From: Kalmusia sp. IMI 367209
Taxonomy: Eukaryota > Ascomycota > Dothideomycetes > Pleosporales > Didymosphaeriaceae
Reading direction: 5' to 3'
DNA: 64,000 nt
Assembly: GCA_027946365.1 (NCBI GenBank)
Contig: JAPEUQ010000013.1
Location: 930,001 to 994,000 of the forward strand
Both the position numbers and the translations under genes were made by a program. The notes beneath the pieces were generated by a model that was not told where the DNA came from, ran no database searches, and worked only from the letters and a program-made list of their open reading frames with translations. Below, one piece after another: positions 46,157-57,260 of this stretch; the first letter of the stretch is position 1; the number at the start of each line of letters is the position of its first letter.

Positions 46157-46419
46157 TTAATGATGAAGCTCAACGGGCTGCTGAATTCTGAAACAGCAAG
46201 CTGCCTTGCTGTTCCTTATAGACTTTGTCATTTTTGCCTCTTTCGTCGTTCTGGTAACCCTCTTAACCCACTTGTCACGAATGAAGCACTTCGCAATTCT
46301 GTAATCAAGTTGAGTACGAGCTTTCAGCCTTATCATTACTTGATATGGAAGACTTACCTTCCTCCCATGTCGTTCTTGATGTTCTCATCGCCCTTCTCGG
46401 CCTCGGCCTCTTCCATCAT
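46157..46419 (-). CDS. Possible small spliced reading frame, unknown
   Basis: ATG at 46419 opens MMEEAEAEKGDENIKNDMGG. A good donor GTAAGT and acceptor TTACAG bound a 59-nt intron (46299-46357). The frame continues IAKCFIRDKWVKRVTRT and stops at 46157, 67 aa in total. The first exon is Glu-rich and upstream in-frame sequence also looks peptide-like. It may be the remnant of a longer gene. No family recognised, and a chance structure is quite possible. Confidence 0.25.
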
Positions 46420-46782
46420 GCACTCTGAAGTGCGATTGTTTCTGAAGGGCCCGAGTCAAGCGCCTTCCTCTCCGCCACTTTTTCCCTTGTAGTTCCTTTT
46501 AATGACGCTTGTAGTAGCCGTGTCGAGTATGTGACCTAGGAAATGGCAAATATTTATAACATACATGGACTGTGAGAATATAGATCTAATGCGGGTATGG
46601 CTTGGAAATCCTTGCAGTATGACAGTACTCGTGATAAGAGAGTGAAGGGTCAAGTCTCGAAAGAGTGGGGTGAGTGTAGTTAGCCATGTTTTCAACTAAA
46701 ACGTAAGAGCAGCTGACGCAATTCAGATCTGAGCGCTGATTCGGACTCACCAATAACCTCCTCTACTAATGGCTCAACATCA

Positions 46783-47637
46783 ATGAAAAGTGAAATTTCG
46801 TTACCAGAGCCTTCTCGTGCCACGGGAAATTATAGAATGTATCAAGAACAGACAGCATTGGTATCGGGCCTTCTAAACGAGTACGCGCACGAACTTCAAT
46901 TTCGACCAGCTCCAGTCAATCAAGAGCGGGAACATATTGGGAAAGATTTGGAGAACCTGATCACGCACATTCTAGCGTCATTGAACAAACAGAAGACGAG
47001 GCAGGATAACCAGTCTTAGATAGACGAAAATATTACCAACCTTCTAAACGATAAAGTGGAGAATGTGGACGATTTATTCGATATCACAGATATCGACATC
47101 GCAAATCCTCTCACCTTAGATCTCGATACAGAGAGTCTTGATGTCACGGCTCGCGATCACGCACATACCAGTCTCGTCGACAGGTCCGACACCCGGGACT
47201 CTCTAAGATGCTACGGCGCTGCTTCGGTGACCTTTGGACCAACGTCGCAAGTTACTCCGCCAATGAACGGCCCGCTATCTGGCGAATTTGACCGAGATTG
47301 GAACGATCTTTTTGGAGCTGGAAAAGCCGACTACGGGCTTCCCTCGGCTCAAGATGCCACTTCTTCGAACCTCTCGTCTAACCTATCGATCATTTCGGAC
47401 CGTACTTGGACCTTGGGCCTTGTAGCCACGAGCGGGTCTTCTGCGAGCGCGACGGCGCAGAATTTTGCTAATTTACCTTCGCATGCAATCGTTGCGAATA
47501 TCGACGCTCCGATGCGCTATGGGATTATTAGATTCTGGTTTCATCGTCAATCCCTTCCCAAATTGTTGATTTTTTTAGGCGCTCTTTCTTCTTTCCTCTC
47601 TCAAATTGAATTGCACATGTACGGCCTTCGTTCCTAA
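46783..47637 (+). pseudogene. Orphan reading frame broken by one in-frame TAG
   Basis: A single frame runs from 46783 to 47637 (284 codons) with one interruption, TAG at 47017-47019. Before it: SEISLPEPSRATGNYRM, LVSGLLNEYAHELQFRPAP, LITHILASLNKQK. After it: IDENITNLLNDKVENVDDLF, DITDIDIANPLTLDLDTES, FDRDWNDLFGAGKADYGLP. Composition on both sides is coding-like (acidic, Ser/Thr-rich, low in random Cys/Arg). No splice pair removes the stop in frame. No family recognised; the pattern resembles a disordered regulatory protein. It could be a recent pseudogene, a readthrough gene, or a base-call error. The last ~40 residues after 47510 look less convincing, so the true 3' end may be spliced away. 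Confidence 0.45.
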
Positions 47638-50558
47638 CGTTCACGCAGCAATTACCAAAGGTAGACCTGGTACGTAGTTTGCAATGCACTACTTTCACCT
47701 AACCATCCTGCCTTGAAATAGTGCGCTCTTGATGACCGAGAAGAATTGCTATCAAAGCCCCTGCTATAGTGGTGGAACTGCCGGTATGGCTACCATCTCC
47801 ACTGGAGTTATCATTCATGTGTAAAATTTGCTCGGTGGCACTTAACTGCATTTTGACGCCGCACGAAGGTCACTGTAAACACTAATCTCAATATGTTCCG
47901 GCGAGCTAGAAGAGAGCTGTCGAAGTCCCGGGGACTGAATGCCAACTGTATGCTACTCACCGCCAAATTTGATCGCCGCCTATTAACCCGTTTGTATTGA
48001 TGTGCGGTATTTAGATCTTCCTGAGAGGGTTGGGGCGCCGAAAATTAAGCGAATGAAGTAGTATGACGGCAGACCGTTTCGGGGTATGTGTAGTACCATG
48101 CTGTAGCCGCTGTCGGGCGCCGTCAGCCCTTCATCGAACTGTAGGAAAGACTATGGGGATTGACATGTGGAGTAACCCGTGATCGTCGGGCTAGCGCGAA
48201 TTAGCGTTGTGTAGCGGTGAAAGCCTCAACTTCCAAATCGAGGAAGAAGTGCCTAGAGATAGAGAGAGTAAGGCCGATAATATCTTTCAACTATATGATC
48301 GTTGTGGGCATCCGGGGTTGTTGTTGTCTGTCGAGACTAACTTGACTGGGATAATGTGGCTGTTGATATGCAAAACTTGGAAGTTCAAATCACGATGTGT
48401 GACACGGGGGTATCCTGACTGCTGTCTAACCTAACCTTTAGGACACTTTTTCTAGTGTCTGAGGAAGATAGATGCACGTGACACCCCACTCATGCTCTCG
48501 TAATACTACTGCAACATTGATAACGGATCACTCTGAAATCGGTGAATATGTCCATGGTGGCAATGTTGAAAATGAAACCAAGGAAGCTGTCTGACGAGGT
48601 GGTGTTGTGGCTTGCTGAGCTGATCATGGCGACCTGAAATATGATGGTGCATGTCGGTCTAGGCCGACTGTTGACGAGCGATTACCATCGTGTCTCGCTT
48701 GAGGGCGATGGAGCCAGTGGTCTAGGCGAAGGAGTAACAATACGGTAAGCATGTGAAGAAGGCTTCAAATCTTTTAGTATGAAATGTTATTTTGAACTTG
48801 CGGTTGGCCGATCTCTGTAATCGGAGCACACCGAAGACGCAGGGGATGAGGGATTGCAGGTGACACAATGATAAAGTTCTGACCGCAGGACCCTTGAAAA
48901 TGGATACCGGAACGCGCTTCACCCGATAAGAATATACCACGAGCGGAGAGTACGTTCGCAAGCAGGCTGTGTGTGTCGTAAGCTAGTTGAATAGGGATGG
49001 CGTGCGTGGTGTAAGCGACACCGATCGTCGCTAGATTACGCCTCCAGAGCACCAAGATGGATCTAGGCGTGCGAGAGAGGGTAAGATGCTGTGAGGCACC
49101 AGGCGCGAAACAAGTATGTACAGGAGAAAACGAGCCATGGGCTGAGTTGATCGCGCATCCCGTGGAAGCTGAAGAGAATCGATAAAAGACGCGGGCACAT
49201 GGCAAAGTGCTATGGCAGGCGTCCCTTTGCGGTCCCCCAGCTGATGGCATTGTAATCTGTGGCGGAACCTACTCTTCGGGTGGGGGACGTGTATAGGAGG
49301 TTTGCGCGGTCTGAAACAGGCTCCCCTGCGCCGCAATAGGCGCACAAAGGGCGATTCGAAACAACAAGCAGCAGAGCTCACTATGGAAGAAGACGGCCTA
49401 CTGAACTAGTGTTCACGCCGTGACTGCCGTCGGGCTGAATGTGGTAAAGCGTGCGGCATGACAGTCAGCCGTGGGCAACTCGAGCGGACGCGAGTTTATT
49501 GAGATGCGGTCAACTGAACGAGCCAAGGCTTGGGGGAAGTGAGGCTGGGATGGCATGGTGGTGGTGGTGATGAGGTTGCGAAGGCTGCGTGCCCCACTGG
49601 CGCCCCGCCCTGTTTTGGCCGACATCGAGGATGAACGGCATCACGCTCGGCGGTTCTCTGCACGCTGCTTGCTCAATTACTCTACACCCGCGCCAGGGCC
49701 CCGCTTCGGCGATCGCCATGGCCTGCATTAACGGCCGTCTGCGCTGCAGCGCGGCGGACAAAGTGTGGCCAGTGTGCTGCGTGCGACCTGGTGGGGATGC
49801 AGGGGTGACCGCAAAGGCTGCATATGACCCATCACCGGCCTTTTCGAGCACACCATCAGGACCACTCTCAGCCGTCATGTGTCGAACCAATACCCACGCG
49901 GGTTGTCATTCATCCCTCTCCACCTTGGAATCCGTCCTCTACGCGTCTACGCTGAACTAAGCTTTCCGCCCACTTCCGCTAATGTAGGGTGGCTGCAGCG
50001 TGCAGGTCGCACAAATGGGCACTGCATGAGCCGCCGCTTATCTTCCTCGTCGTCTATATAACTACTGTAGCTGTCCCTCCGTCGGCTCCTTCTACGTCGG
50101 TGTCCTTGAATGGACGTGGAATAGAAACTTCCTCTTTCTCCTCAGAATCACTTGCCACTTCCTCCACCCAGGCAGACTGATAGGCTCCACCGTCTCTTGT
50201 CTCAGTCTCTGATTCATACCCCTCCGCCTGCTACTGCCTGTCCGCTGCGCCTCGGTGAGAACAACACGCGGCTCTTCCAGAGGCCGTATGCAAGAGTCAC
50301 GTATATAAGCTCTATGCGTGTACCTCTCCCCTGTCTTTTCCCATCCTGTTGGCACTACAAAATCCCGCCGTCGCTACTGCATCCTTCGTTCCCCCGGATT
50401 TCCACGAGTTGCTGCCTCAGGTATCGACCGGCATCAGGCCGGACATAGGCAAAAGCTTCAAAAGCATCACCGTCGTCAAGATCGAGCCAAGTGTCGATTC
50501 CTCAGTCTCCAGGATACGCTACTCACGCATTCGATCAGTCAAAACTATCCTATCAACC
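47638..50558. other. Gene-poor stretch (right part of the island) and promoter of the next gene
   Basis: No gene supported. Several overlapping open frames at 49000-49960 on both strands lack coding character. Confidence 0.5.
50302..50309 (+). promoter_or_regulatory. TATA box of the acidic orphan gene
   Basis: TATATAAG, 250 bp upstream of the ATG at 50559, followed by a C/T-rich leader. The best TATA match seen in the window next to a gene. Confidence 0.45.
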
Positions 50559-51242
50559 ATGTCGTCGTACCTTCGGAACACCAGGAGTTCGAGGTCTTAT
50601 TCCTTCCCTCCATGCATTGATAGCCTCGACTACTCTTCCCAGTCCGACTCTGAGCTTCCCGACATCGATGAGGAACCATTCGCGCACTTCTTGACTCCGC
50701 TTGTGGAAGAGGACGACCCCTACGACCCACTGTCGCTGAGTGCAGGCATATTTGTGCCCGACGGACCCCGCACATCCAAAGCTTCGAAGTTCAAGTCCAA
50801 CGTTGCTGATAAGTGGGCTCGCTATGTCAAAGGCAACCACACCCAACTACACAGTCGCTATCATGTCCCGCACCTGGAACGTCTGGAAGAGGATGACGAG
50901 TCCTTCATGCAGCTTGAAGACGCTCGTCTAAACGACACACCACACGTGGTAACACATATTGCAACGCCTAGGATCACCATCACTGAGCCCACCCGTGGTC
51001 GCGCCCAAGAACTTCTCTCACGACGTAACCGTCGTCGGAACTCGCGCACACTTTCGGGGCATCGACACTCATGGAGGGAACCGAGCCCAGACCTGTTCAC
51101 TGTAGACGAGTCGGAATCAGAGGAGGAGGAGATACCAGTACTGCGGCGTACCAAAACGAAGAAGACCAAAGATGGCATCGAGCGACGCAGGCCCTCGCGA
51201 TCGCGAGCACGACCCGAAGTTGCAGAAAAGTCGAGATTGTGA
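50559..51242 (+). CDS. Hypothetical acidic/basic low-complexity protein
   Basis: Intronless, 227 aa, not recognised. It starts MSSYLRNTRSSRSYSFPP. A Ser/Asp/Glu-rich segment (SLDYSSQSDSELPDIDEEPF) follows, then a possible structured helix (SNVADKWARYVKGNHTQL). The C-terminus is Arg-rich with SRRNRRRNSRTLSG and a closing Lys/Arg/Glu region (KTKDGIERRRPSRSRARPE). The bipartite basic clusters could be nuclear localisation signals. No membrane segment. The frame is also open for 70 codons upstream, but that part has no ATG and the TATA box at 50302 argues for the internal start. Probably lineage-specific. Confidence 0.65.
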   Translation: MSSYLRNTRSSRSYSFPPCIDSLDYSSQSDSELPDIDEEPFAHFLTPLVEEDDPYDPLSLSAGIFVPDGPRTSKASKFKSNVADKWARYVKGNHTQLHSRYHVPHLERLEEDDESFMQLEDARLNDTPHVVTHIATPRITITEPTRGRAQELLSRRNRRRNSRTLSGHRHSWREPSPDLFTVDESESEEEEIPVLRRTKTKKTKDGIERRRPSRSRARPEVAEKSRL

Positions 51243-52940
51243 TCGGGGGACGTACACATGTGAATTAAGAATGGTACACAAGAGGGAGACTGGACGTCAC
51301 AAGACGAGCATAGCATTCGCATTGGGCGGTGTTTAGGAGTTTACATTTTTGGGTTTCGCATATTCGTGGCATTTCATGGCGCAGGACTTTTTTACATTGC
51401 ATATCGAGCATTTGTGGCGTTGGTTTTGGCCTTTGGCTTCGGCTTGTTTCCTACCTAGGTCGCATACTGGGACACATTGCATTGGGCGGCGTTCGGGAGT
51501 GAGCATTTACATCACATCGCGTAGATACATACGTATCTCGCAGAAATGGCATGCCTTTGCAAAGGAACATCATACATTGACAAGCTCGGGACACGGCTTC
51601 TCTCTCTATGTGTCATCGTTTACATGCACAGTCCACGCCTTACTCGTTACCATCACTATGCTGCTCTTCAATAACGCTTACAGGTCTTCCTCGCGATGAT
51701 GTTCGCAAAGGCCCCCACTGTGATATCTACTAGCCATGCACGCTAAAATACCTTTAGGTAACTGCAGGACATGGTGCCCTGCATCGTGACCTCACTCCGC
51801 CGAGGTAGCGCCTTCCGAGCTCAGCGCATCGCGCTTGCCGCGTGCACATCATTTTCTGCATTGTCGATTTGAAACGTGAAAGACGCTGGTAGCGCGCACG
51901 TAAGAAGCCATGCATCTGTCTATCTTACCCGGTATACTTGCCTCTGTGCAATATGGGTGATCTTATTCTCGAGATTGAGGAAGACATGTCCGGAAGGAGT
52001 ATGCCGTGAGGTCAAACTCCGTTGATGCGACCTTTGTCGTATCCGGGTTGTCGATCTGTCGTGTGGATGGTAAGGGCCGTTCCGCCTGTCAGAAACATGA
52101 CAGTCTGCGCTGATCCTTGCTTATATACCTGCTTTAAAGGTGAGAAGCATGAGTTCATTTATTGGGGTGTGGTATGAAACACATACGAAAGGAGTTTGTT
52201 CGTGCGATGGAGTGATTACTAGTGCTCCTTGCCCTTCTGAATTTCGCACTCTCTTGTGCTTTTGCTTCACGAGTGCTACTAGAGACCTTCTATCCCTAAG
52301 GATCTTTTGTTCACGTATCAACATGGTGAACCCAAAGCGCCTACTTAGTCAGTGCTTGGTCGTCGGCCTAACATCGTTGCTCTTATCCAATAACTGCCAC
52401 CAACACGAGCGGCCAACATTTCCAATTGTATACAGCATTATGCGCCGAAGAGACCACGGACATTGCCAAATCAGAAAAGCACATTGTATTTCGTTCTGTA
52501 CGTCGACATCACTGAAGGATTAAACCCCTGCCCCCCGCATGTTGCCCTGCATAGACAGGAACTTCGGCAGAAGTAGTCTTGTGATACATGCCCGAGATCG
52601 ACGTTCAAGTCCGACGCCTAAAGCGTGGGTAGTAAGTTTGCTCTGACATCCACGTGGGGATCACGAATGCATGATGATGTACTTGCTTGAAATGCGTTGC
52701 AGTGATGCTCCTGTTCGATACGGCCGAAGACATCGGAGGAGTGGCGTGTATTAGTCAAAGTAGAGATGACCCGTTTCGAGTGCTCACAGCGGACTCTAGT
52801 GCTGCGCTCTAATCCAGTTCTAACATACACATTTCTCAGAGCTTCCCCTTTTGAACTGATACGAGCTCTTCTATCCTCTTACTACCTTGCCGTAACTCTC
52901 AGGCTAATGAACTCCATTCCATCAACCAGTCCATCCCCTT
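51243..52940. other. Intergenic, convergent
   Basis: Contains a diverged direct repeat: 51320-51347 resembles a copy beginning at 51480 (shared CATTGGGCGG then GGAGT and CATTTACAT-like sequence). No gene recognised. Confidence 0.5.
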
Positions 52941-54167
52941 CTAGTCATTAGAAAGCTTGAGTCTCTTCGTATCTTCAATCAATCTCTCATCCGCATCAAC
53001 CTCTTCCTCACGACCTTCGCCCTGGCTAGCGCCCAAACCGATACCCTCGCAAGCCCCTTCTTCATCGAAGTCGACACCAAGGACCTCTTTGGCAACCCAA
53101 TGCGCCGTCTTCGCGTGTAGGCTCGGTTCGACAAGCACCTCTCTTCTTCTCCCACCAGAGACGTTACTCTTGCCCGCAGCGAGTGCCTGGAAAACTACTA
53201 GTTGATCTCTCATAAATTCATCTACACAACCGCCATGCCCGATCTCCTGAATCAGATCGTCGGACACTTTTCTGACCAAGCTTGATATGACCGTGTCAAT
53301 TTTGCCCGCTCTTACGCCGTGGTCGTAGAGCCAGTCGCGCCCGAATTTGATGCCCGTCGTCGTGGTAGCTACGAGTAGGAGATAGTACCGTTTTTCATGC
53401 TTGGAGTCCTCAAACGAAACCTCGACCTCCGGTGAACTACTCCCAAACATTTTGGCTTCTCGACGTTCAAACATTACGTCCAGCTCCTCGCGGAATTGCT
53501 GTTCTGAGGTCCCGGGCGCTATTATCGTTGCTTTGACACTTTTGATATCTCCTCGACTTGTGAGTTGGAACGCTGGGAGCGATTCTCGTAGCGGCATGAT
53601 GGTGTATGTGACGCTCCCCAGCCTCGAACTGCCCTGTGACCATCCTCGCGAGTGTATCTGCGTCTCGATGGGCGGGATGCCGATGAGCGACAGCATTGGG
53701 AGCAAGACCTGTTCGACGTAATCGCAACTAGGCGAATTGGACACGTTGGTGCCACCCGTGATCCGCACTTTGACCTTCTCTTCCGCTGAACCTTCCTTAG
53801 CACCTGCATGTGAGAACAACATGAACGGCAACACAGCCTGCAACACTAAATTGACACTGCCCGGGGTATTCTGCTTGATATACACATCGCCGCTTTCCCG
53901 CCATGCTGCTCCGCGGCTATTTCTAGGAGTAAAAATGATCTCCTTGCTCTTCAACCCAACGCCCGATATCCGAGCATTAGAAGCGCCGCCGAGCCATTGC
54001 ACAGATGTGAGATGCTGCGCTTTGAGGCCTCCGCCGCCGGAACGCTTGCCGCGAATATTGGTGATGTTGATGGGTGTGGAGGTCAGGGCTGAGAGGCAAG
54101 TTGCGAGGCGGAGGAGTTGGCCGCCGCCTTCGAGGGTAGTGCCTTCGAGATGGATGGGCTTAGCCAT
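52941..54167 (-). CDS. rtcA: RNA 3'-terminal phosphate cyclase (RtcA type)
   Basis: Converts RNA 3'-phosphate ends to 2',3'-cyclic phosphates using ATP. Intronless, 408 aa from MAKPIHLEGTTLEGGGQLLR. Family motifs: GGGQLLRLATCLSALT, INITNIRGKRSGGGGLKAQH, ITGGTNVSNSPSCDYVEQV and GHGGCVDEFMRDQLVVFQAL. The His in SLHAKTAH near the C-terminus corresponds to the adenylylated catalytic His of true cyclases, so this is more likely RtcA than the non-catalytic ribosome factor Rcl1. An insertion (residues ~120-145, GAKEGSAEEKVKV) and an acidic C-terminal tail are extra. The start chosen is the ATG; a TTG six codons upstream is ignored. Confidence 0.9.
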   Translation of the reverse strand: MAKPIHLEGTTLEGGGQLLRLATCLSALTSTPINITNIRGKRSGGGGLKAQHLTSVQWLGGASNARISGVGLKSKEIIFTPRNSRGAAWRESGDVYIKQNTPGSVNLVLQAVLPFMLFSHAGAKEGSAEEKVKVRITGGTNVSNSPSCDYVEQVLLPMLSLIGIPPIETQIHSRGWSQGSSRLGSVTYTIMPLRESLPAFQLTSRGDIKSVKATIIAPGTSEQQFREELDVMFERREAKMFGSSSPEVEVSFEDSKHEKRYYLLLVATTTTGIKFGRDWLYDHGVRAGKIDTVISSLVRKVSDDLIQEIGHGGCVDEFMRDQLVVFQALAAGKSNVSGGRRREVLVEPSLHAKTAHWVAKEVLGVDFDEEGACEGIGLGASQGEGREEEVDADERLIEDTKRLKLSND

Positions 54168-54864
54168 CGGTTCTTTCTGTGTCAATCTTTGGGAATTATG
54201 GTATTTTTTGTAAATGTGGAGTTGAGACGAGTTTAACAGAAGCCGTGTGAAGAAGATGAGATGGGAGATGTAAGTATCGATGAAGTATGAGTCGAAATGC
54301 CTTCTAGGGAAAGTGAACAGTCATAGCTGTGGCTGTGGCTGTGTCTGACTTCTGCGGCTTTATCGCAATTTACAGGCCTTTTTGATATTGTTTGCTTCAG
54401 AATATAAATAAGACATTGAAGAGAGGGTTCGCGTGATGCATTTTCGGAGTATTCGATGCTTATTCCTGTCTATGGACCCTGGTAATCGTGTAGTACGAAC
54501 GATGGCTGATGAATGGCACCACAAGTGATAAACTCCTTATAATATTCGCGAATCAATTTTCAATGAGTGGCTTGCGCGTTACAACTAACAATCAAATAAG
54601 AAAGGAGTGAATATCTCCTATATGTTTGTCGCGTTTTGAGAAAAGTCGCGTCAACTATCGGCGCGGGCACGTGGAACAATCCGACGCCGGCGGCCGCGGC
54701 TCAGTCAACTCGTCATCCCGTATTTTCACCGAGAATCTGCTCGGAGCTCACCAGCAGCGAACCCCTCGCCCACTGCATCTCGTCGCACACGAACGAAAAT
54801 GCCGCATGTTTCTGCTCGAAACTTCTGTTGCAGGTAGAGCTCCCTCTGCCGCTGTATGTGAGCT
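54168..54864. other. Intergenic, divergent promoters
   Basis: Lies between divergent rtcA and the ABC transporter gene; must hold both promoters. A repeated GTGGCT motif is near 54325-54345. Nothing else. Confidence 0.5.
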
Positions 54865-57260
54865 ATGCGTAGCGCAATGACATTCACCGCGAGGGCATGG
54901 CATGGTGCCGGAAACGGAGCTCTGTTTGCCCAGATACAACCACGGATACACGCCTCGTCGCTCATAATATCACGATCGCTCTCCTCGCCATCGCACCCAT
55001 CGATTCTTTCACATACACAAAACGTCAGGCAAGCGCAAATACTATTCCGGCCGACCTTGGCGAATCTACCCGTGGGTAATGCGCGCCGCAATGGCCTGCA
55101 CCATCCTATCCGAGTCTTCTGCGCCTCGAGGGCGTTGCTCGAGGCGAAACAAGGCGAAAAATTGCCAGCGAGGCCACGGAAGTCATACAAGCAGGAGATG
55201 GCAGAAAAGGGCGTAGTGGACGTAGAAGAGACTGAGGGAGAACATGAGGAAATAGGCTTCGCGAAGTCGGAGAAGGCGAGTGCGGCTGCGCACGTCAATC
55301 TGAGTGCGAAGCTCTCCAAGGACGGCGCGACAGGGAGCCAGGCCGGGGGCATGAAGGAAATGTGGCGATTGATCAAGATCGCAAGCCCCGAGGCTAAGAC
55401 ACTGTCATGGGCATTTGTCTTCCTGCTCATGTCGTCGGCCGTGAGCATGTCGGTCCCTTTCTCTATTGGCAAGATTCTGGATATAGCGACGCAACCCGAA
55501 GGTTCGAAGGAGTTGTTGTTTGGCATGGACATAACGACCTTCTATGTTGCCTTGGCCGGTGTGCTGGCAACGGGCGCCGCATGCAACTTTGGCCGGATCA
55601 TCATTCTGCGCATCGTCGGAGAGCGTATCGTTGCACGTCTCCGATCCCAGCTATATCGCAAGACTTTCATCCAGAATGCCGAGTTCTTCGATGCGAACAG
55701 AGTTGGCGACCTCATCTCCCGTCTCGGATCGGACACCATAATAGTTGGAAAGGCCATTACGCAGAATCTCTCAGATGGCCTCCGCTCCATCGTGGCCGGT
55801 GCCGCAGGTTTCGCTATGATGGGCTGGGTCAGCTTGAAGCTTACGGGAATCCTCGCCACGATCGGTCCACTGGTCGCTATTTCTGCTTTTGTTGCTGGAC
55901 GGCAACTGCGGAATCTCAGTCGGAAGATCCAGAAGAACCTTGGTACATTGACTAAAGTTGCTGAGGAGCGGCTGGGCAACGTTCGCACGGCGCAAGCATT
56001 CGCCGGTGAGGTTCAAGAAGCTGGTCGCTATAACCGTCAAGTCAAGAGGATCTTTGCTTTAGGAAAAAGGGAAGCCTATGTTGCTGCCACGTTCTTTGGT
56101 ACGACTGGTCTGATGGGCAACCTCACTGTCATCGCCGTGCTGTACGTGGGAGGCGGCATGGTCAAATCTGGGGCTATCACTATCGGTGAGCTATCGTCGT
56201 TCTTGATGTACACCGCATACGCAGGCTCGAGTATGGTTGGTCTATCTGGATTCTGGGGTGAGATGATGAAAGGAGTTGGAGCTGCCAGCCGTCTCTTCGA
56301 GTTGCAAGATCGCAACCCTACGATCTCACCTACCAAAGGATTGCCCGTAAAGTCTGCAAGAGGGCCCATCGCTTTCAAAGACGTAACCTTTAGCTACCCG
56401 ACAAGGCCGGCCGTCAAAATCTTCAAGGATCTCAACTTCCGGATTGAGCAGGGAATGAACGTTGCCATTGTTGCACCTAGCGGAGCTGGTAAATCTACAG
56501 TAGCTAGCTTACTATTGCGATTCTACGTTCCTACCGAAGGAACCATTACCATCGATGGCCGGGATATTACAACACTAAACGCAAAGCAATTGAGAAGGAA
56601 GATTGGCTTCGTAGGACAAGAGCCCGTGTTGTTCTCTGGGACGATCGCGGAGAACATTGCATACGGAGTACCTCAAGCGACCCGCGCTGAGATCATTGCC
56701 GCCGCTCGTAAGGCTAACTGCGAGTTCATTGGCGACTTCGTAAGATATCCTGGTCGGTACCACGTGACTCTGCTAACAAGTCATAGCCTGATGGTCTCGA
56801 AACTCACGTCGGTGCACGTGGAACCCAGCTTTCCGGTGGCCAGAAACAACGGATAGCTATCGCGAGGGCACTTATCAAGAAGCCCGATATTCTCATTCTC
56901 GACGAGGCCACTAGTGCTTTAGATGCCGAGTCAGAGACTTTGGTCAACCAGGCACTAGGGAAGCTTCTTCAAGAGAAGAACACCACGATTAGCATTGCAC
57001 ATCGACTATCAACCATCAAGCGATCAGACCGCATCATTTGCATCAATGCGGATGGCAAGGTCGCCGAAGAAGGAACATATGCGGAACTCTCTTCGAACCC
57101 TGATGGTGCGTTCAGCAAGTTGATGGAGTGGCAATTGAGCGGTGGGGAGGCGAGACCGCAAGCTTACAATCCGAGGCCAACCGAGGAGGAGGAGATCGAA
57201 CAGGAGCTAGAAGAGGCTGCGGAGGAAGAAGAGGCTGAACGAGTGAAGAGAAAGACGTAG
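54865..57260 (+). CDS. Mitochondrial ABC half-transporter, Mdl1-like (ABCB family)
   Basis: Inner-membrane exporter; yeast Mdl1 exports peptides from the matrix. Exons 54865-56739 and 56787-57260, with an intron of 47 nt; 782 aa. The N-terminal ~110 residues are Arg/Ser/Ala-rich without many acids, a mitochondrial presequence. A Lys/Glu linker follows, then a six-helix ABC transmembrane domain (residues ~165-455; [29 protein letters not shown]). The nucleotide-binding domain has Walker [11 protein letters not shown]-loop GQEPVLF, signature LSGGQKQR, Walker [13 protein letters not shown] and H-loop IAHRLST. The first Gly of the P-loop is Ala (residue 537). The C-terminus is Glu-rich. It is closer to Mdl1/ABCB10 than Atm1 by eye, but this was not tested. 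Confidence 0.9.

Noticed and set aside
46697..46757. A 24-nt GTAAGA...CAG intron linking an ATG at ~46686 to the broken orphan
   Set aside because: Too short for the spliceosome, and the join is out of frame.
49510..49960. Overlapping open frames on both strands
   Set aside because: No motif, no splice or promoter context, composition not coding-like.
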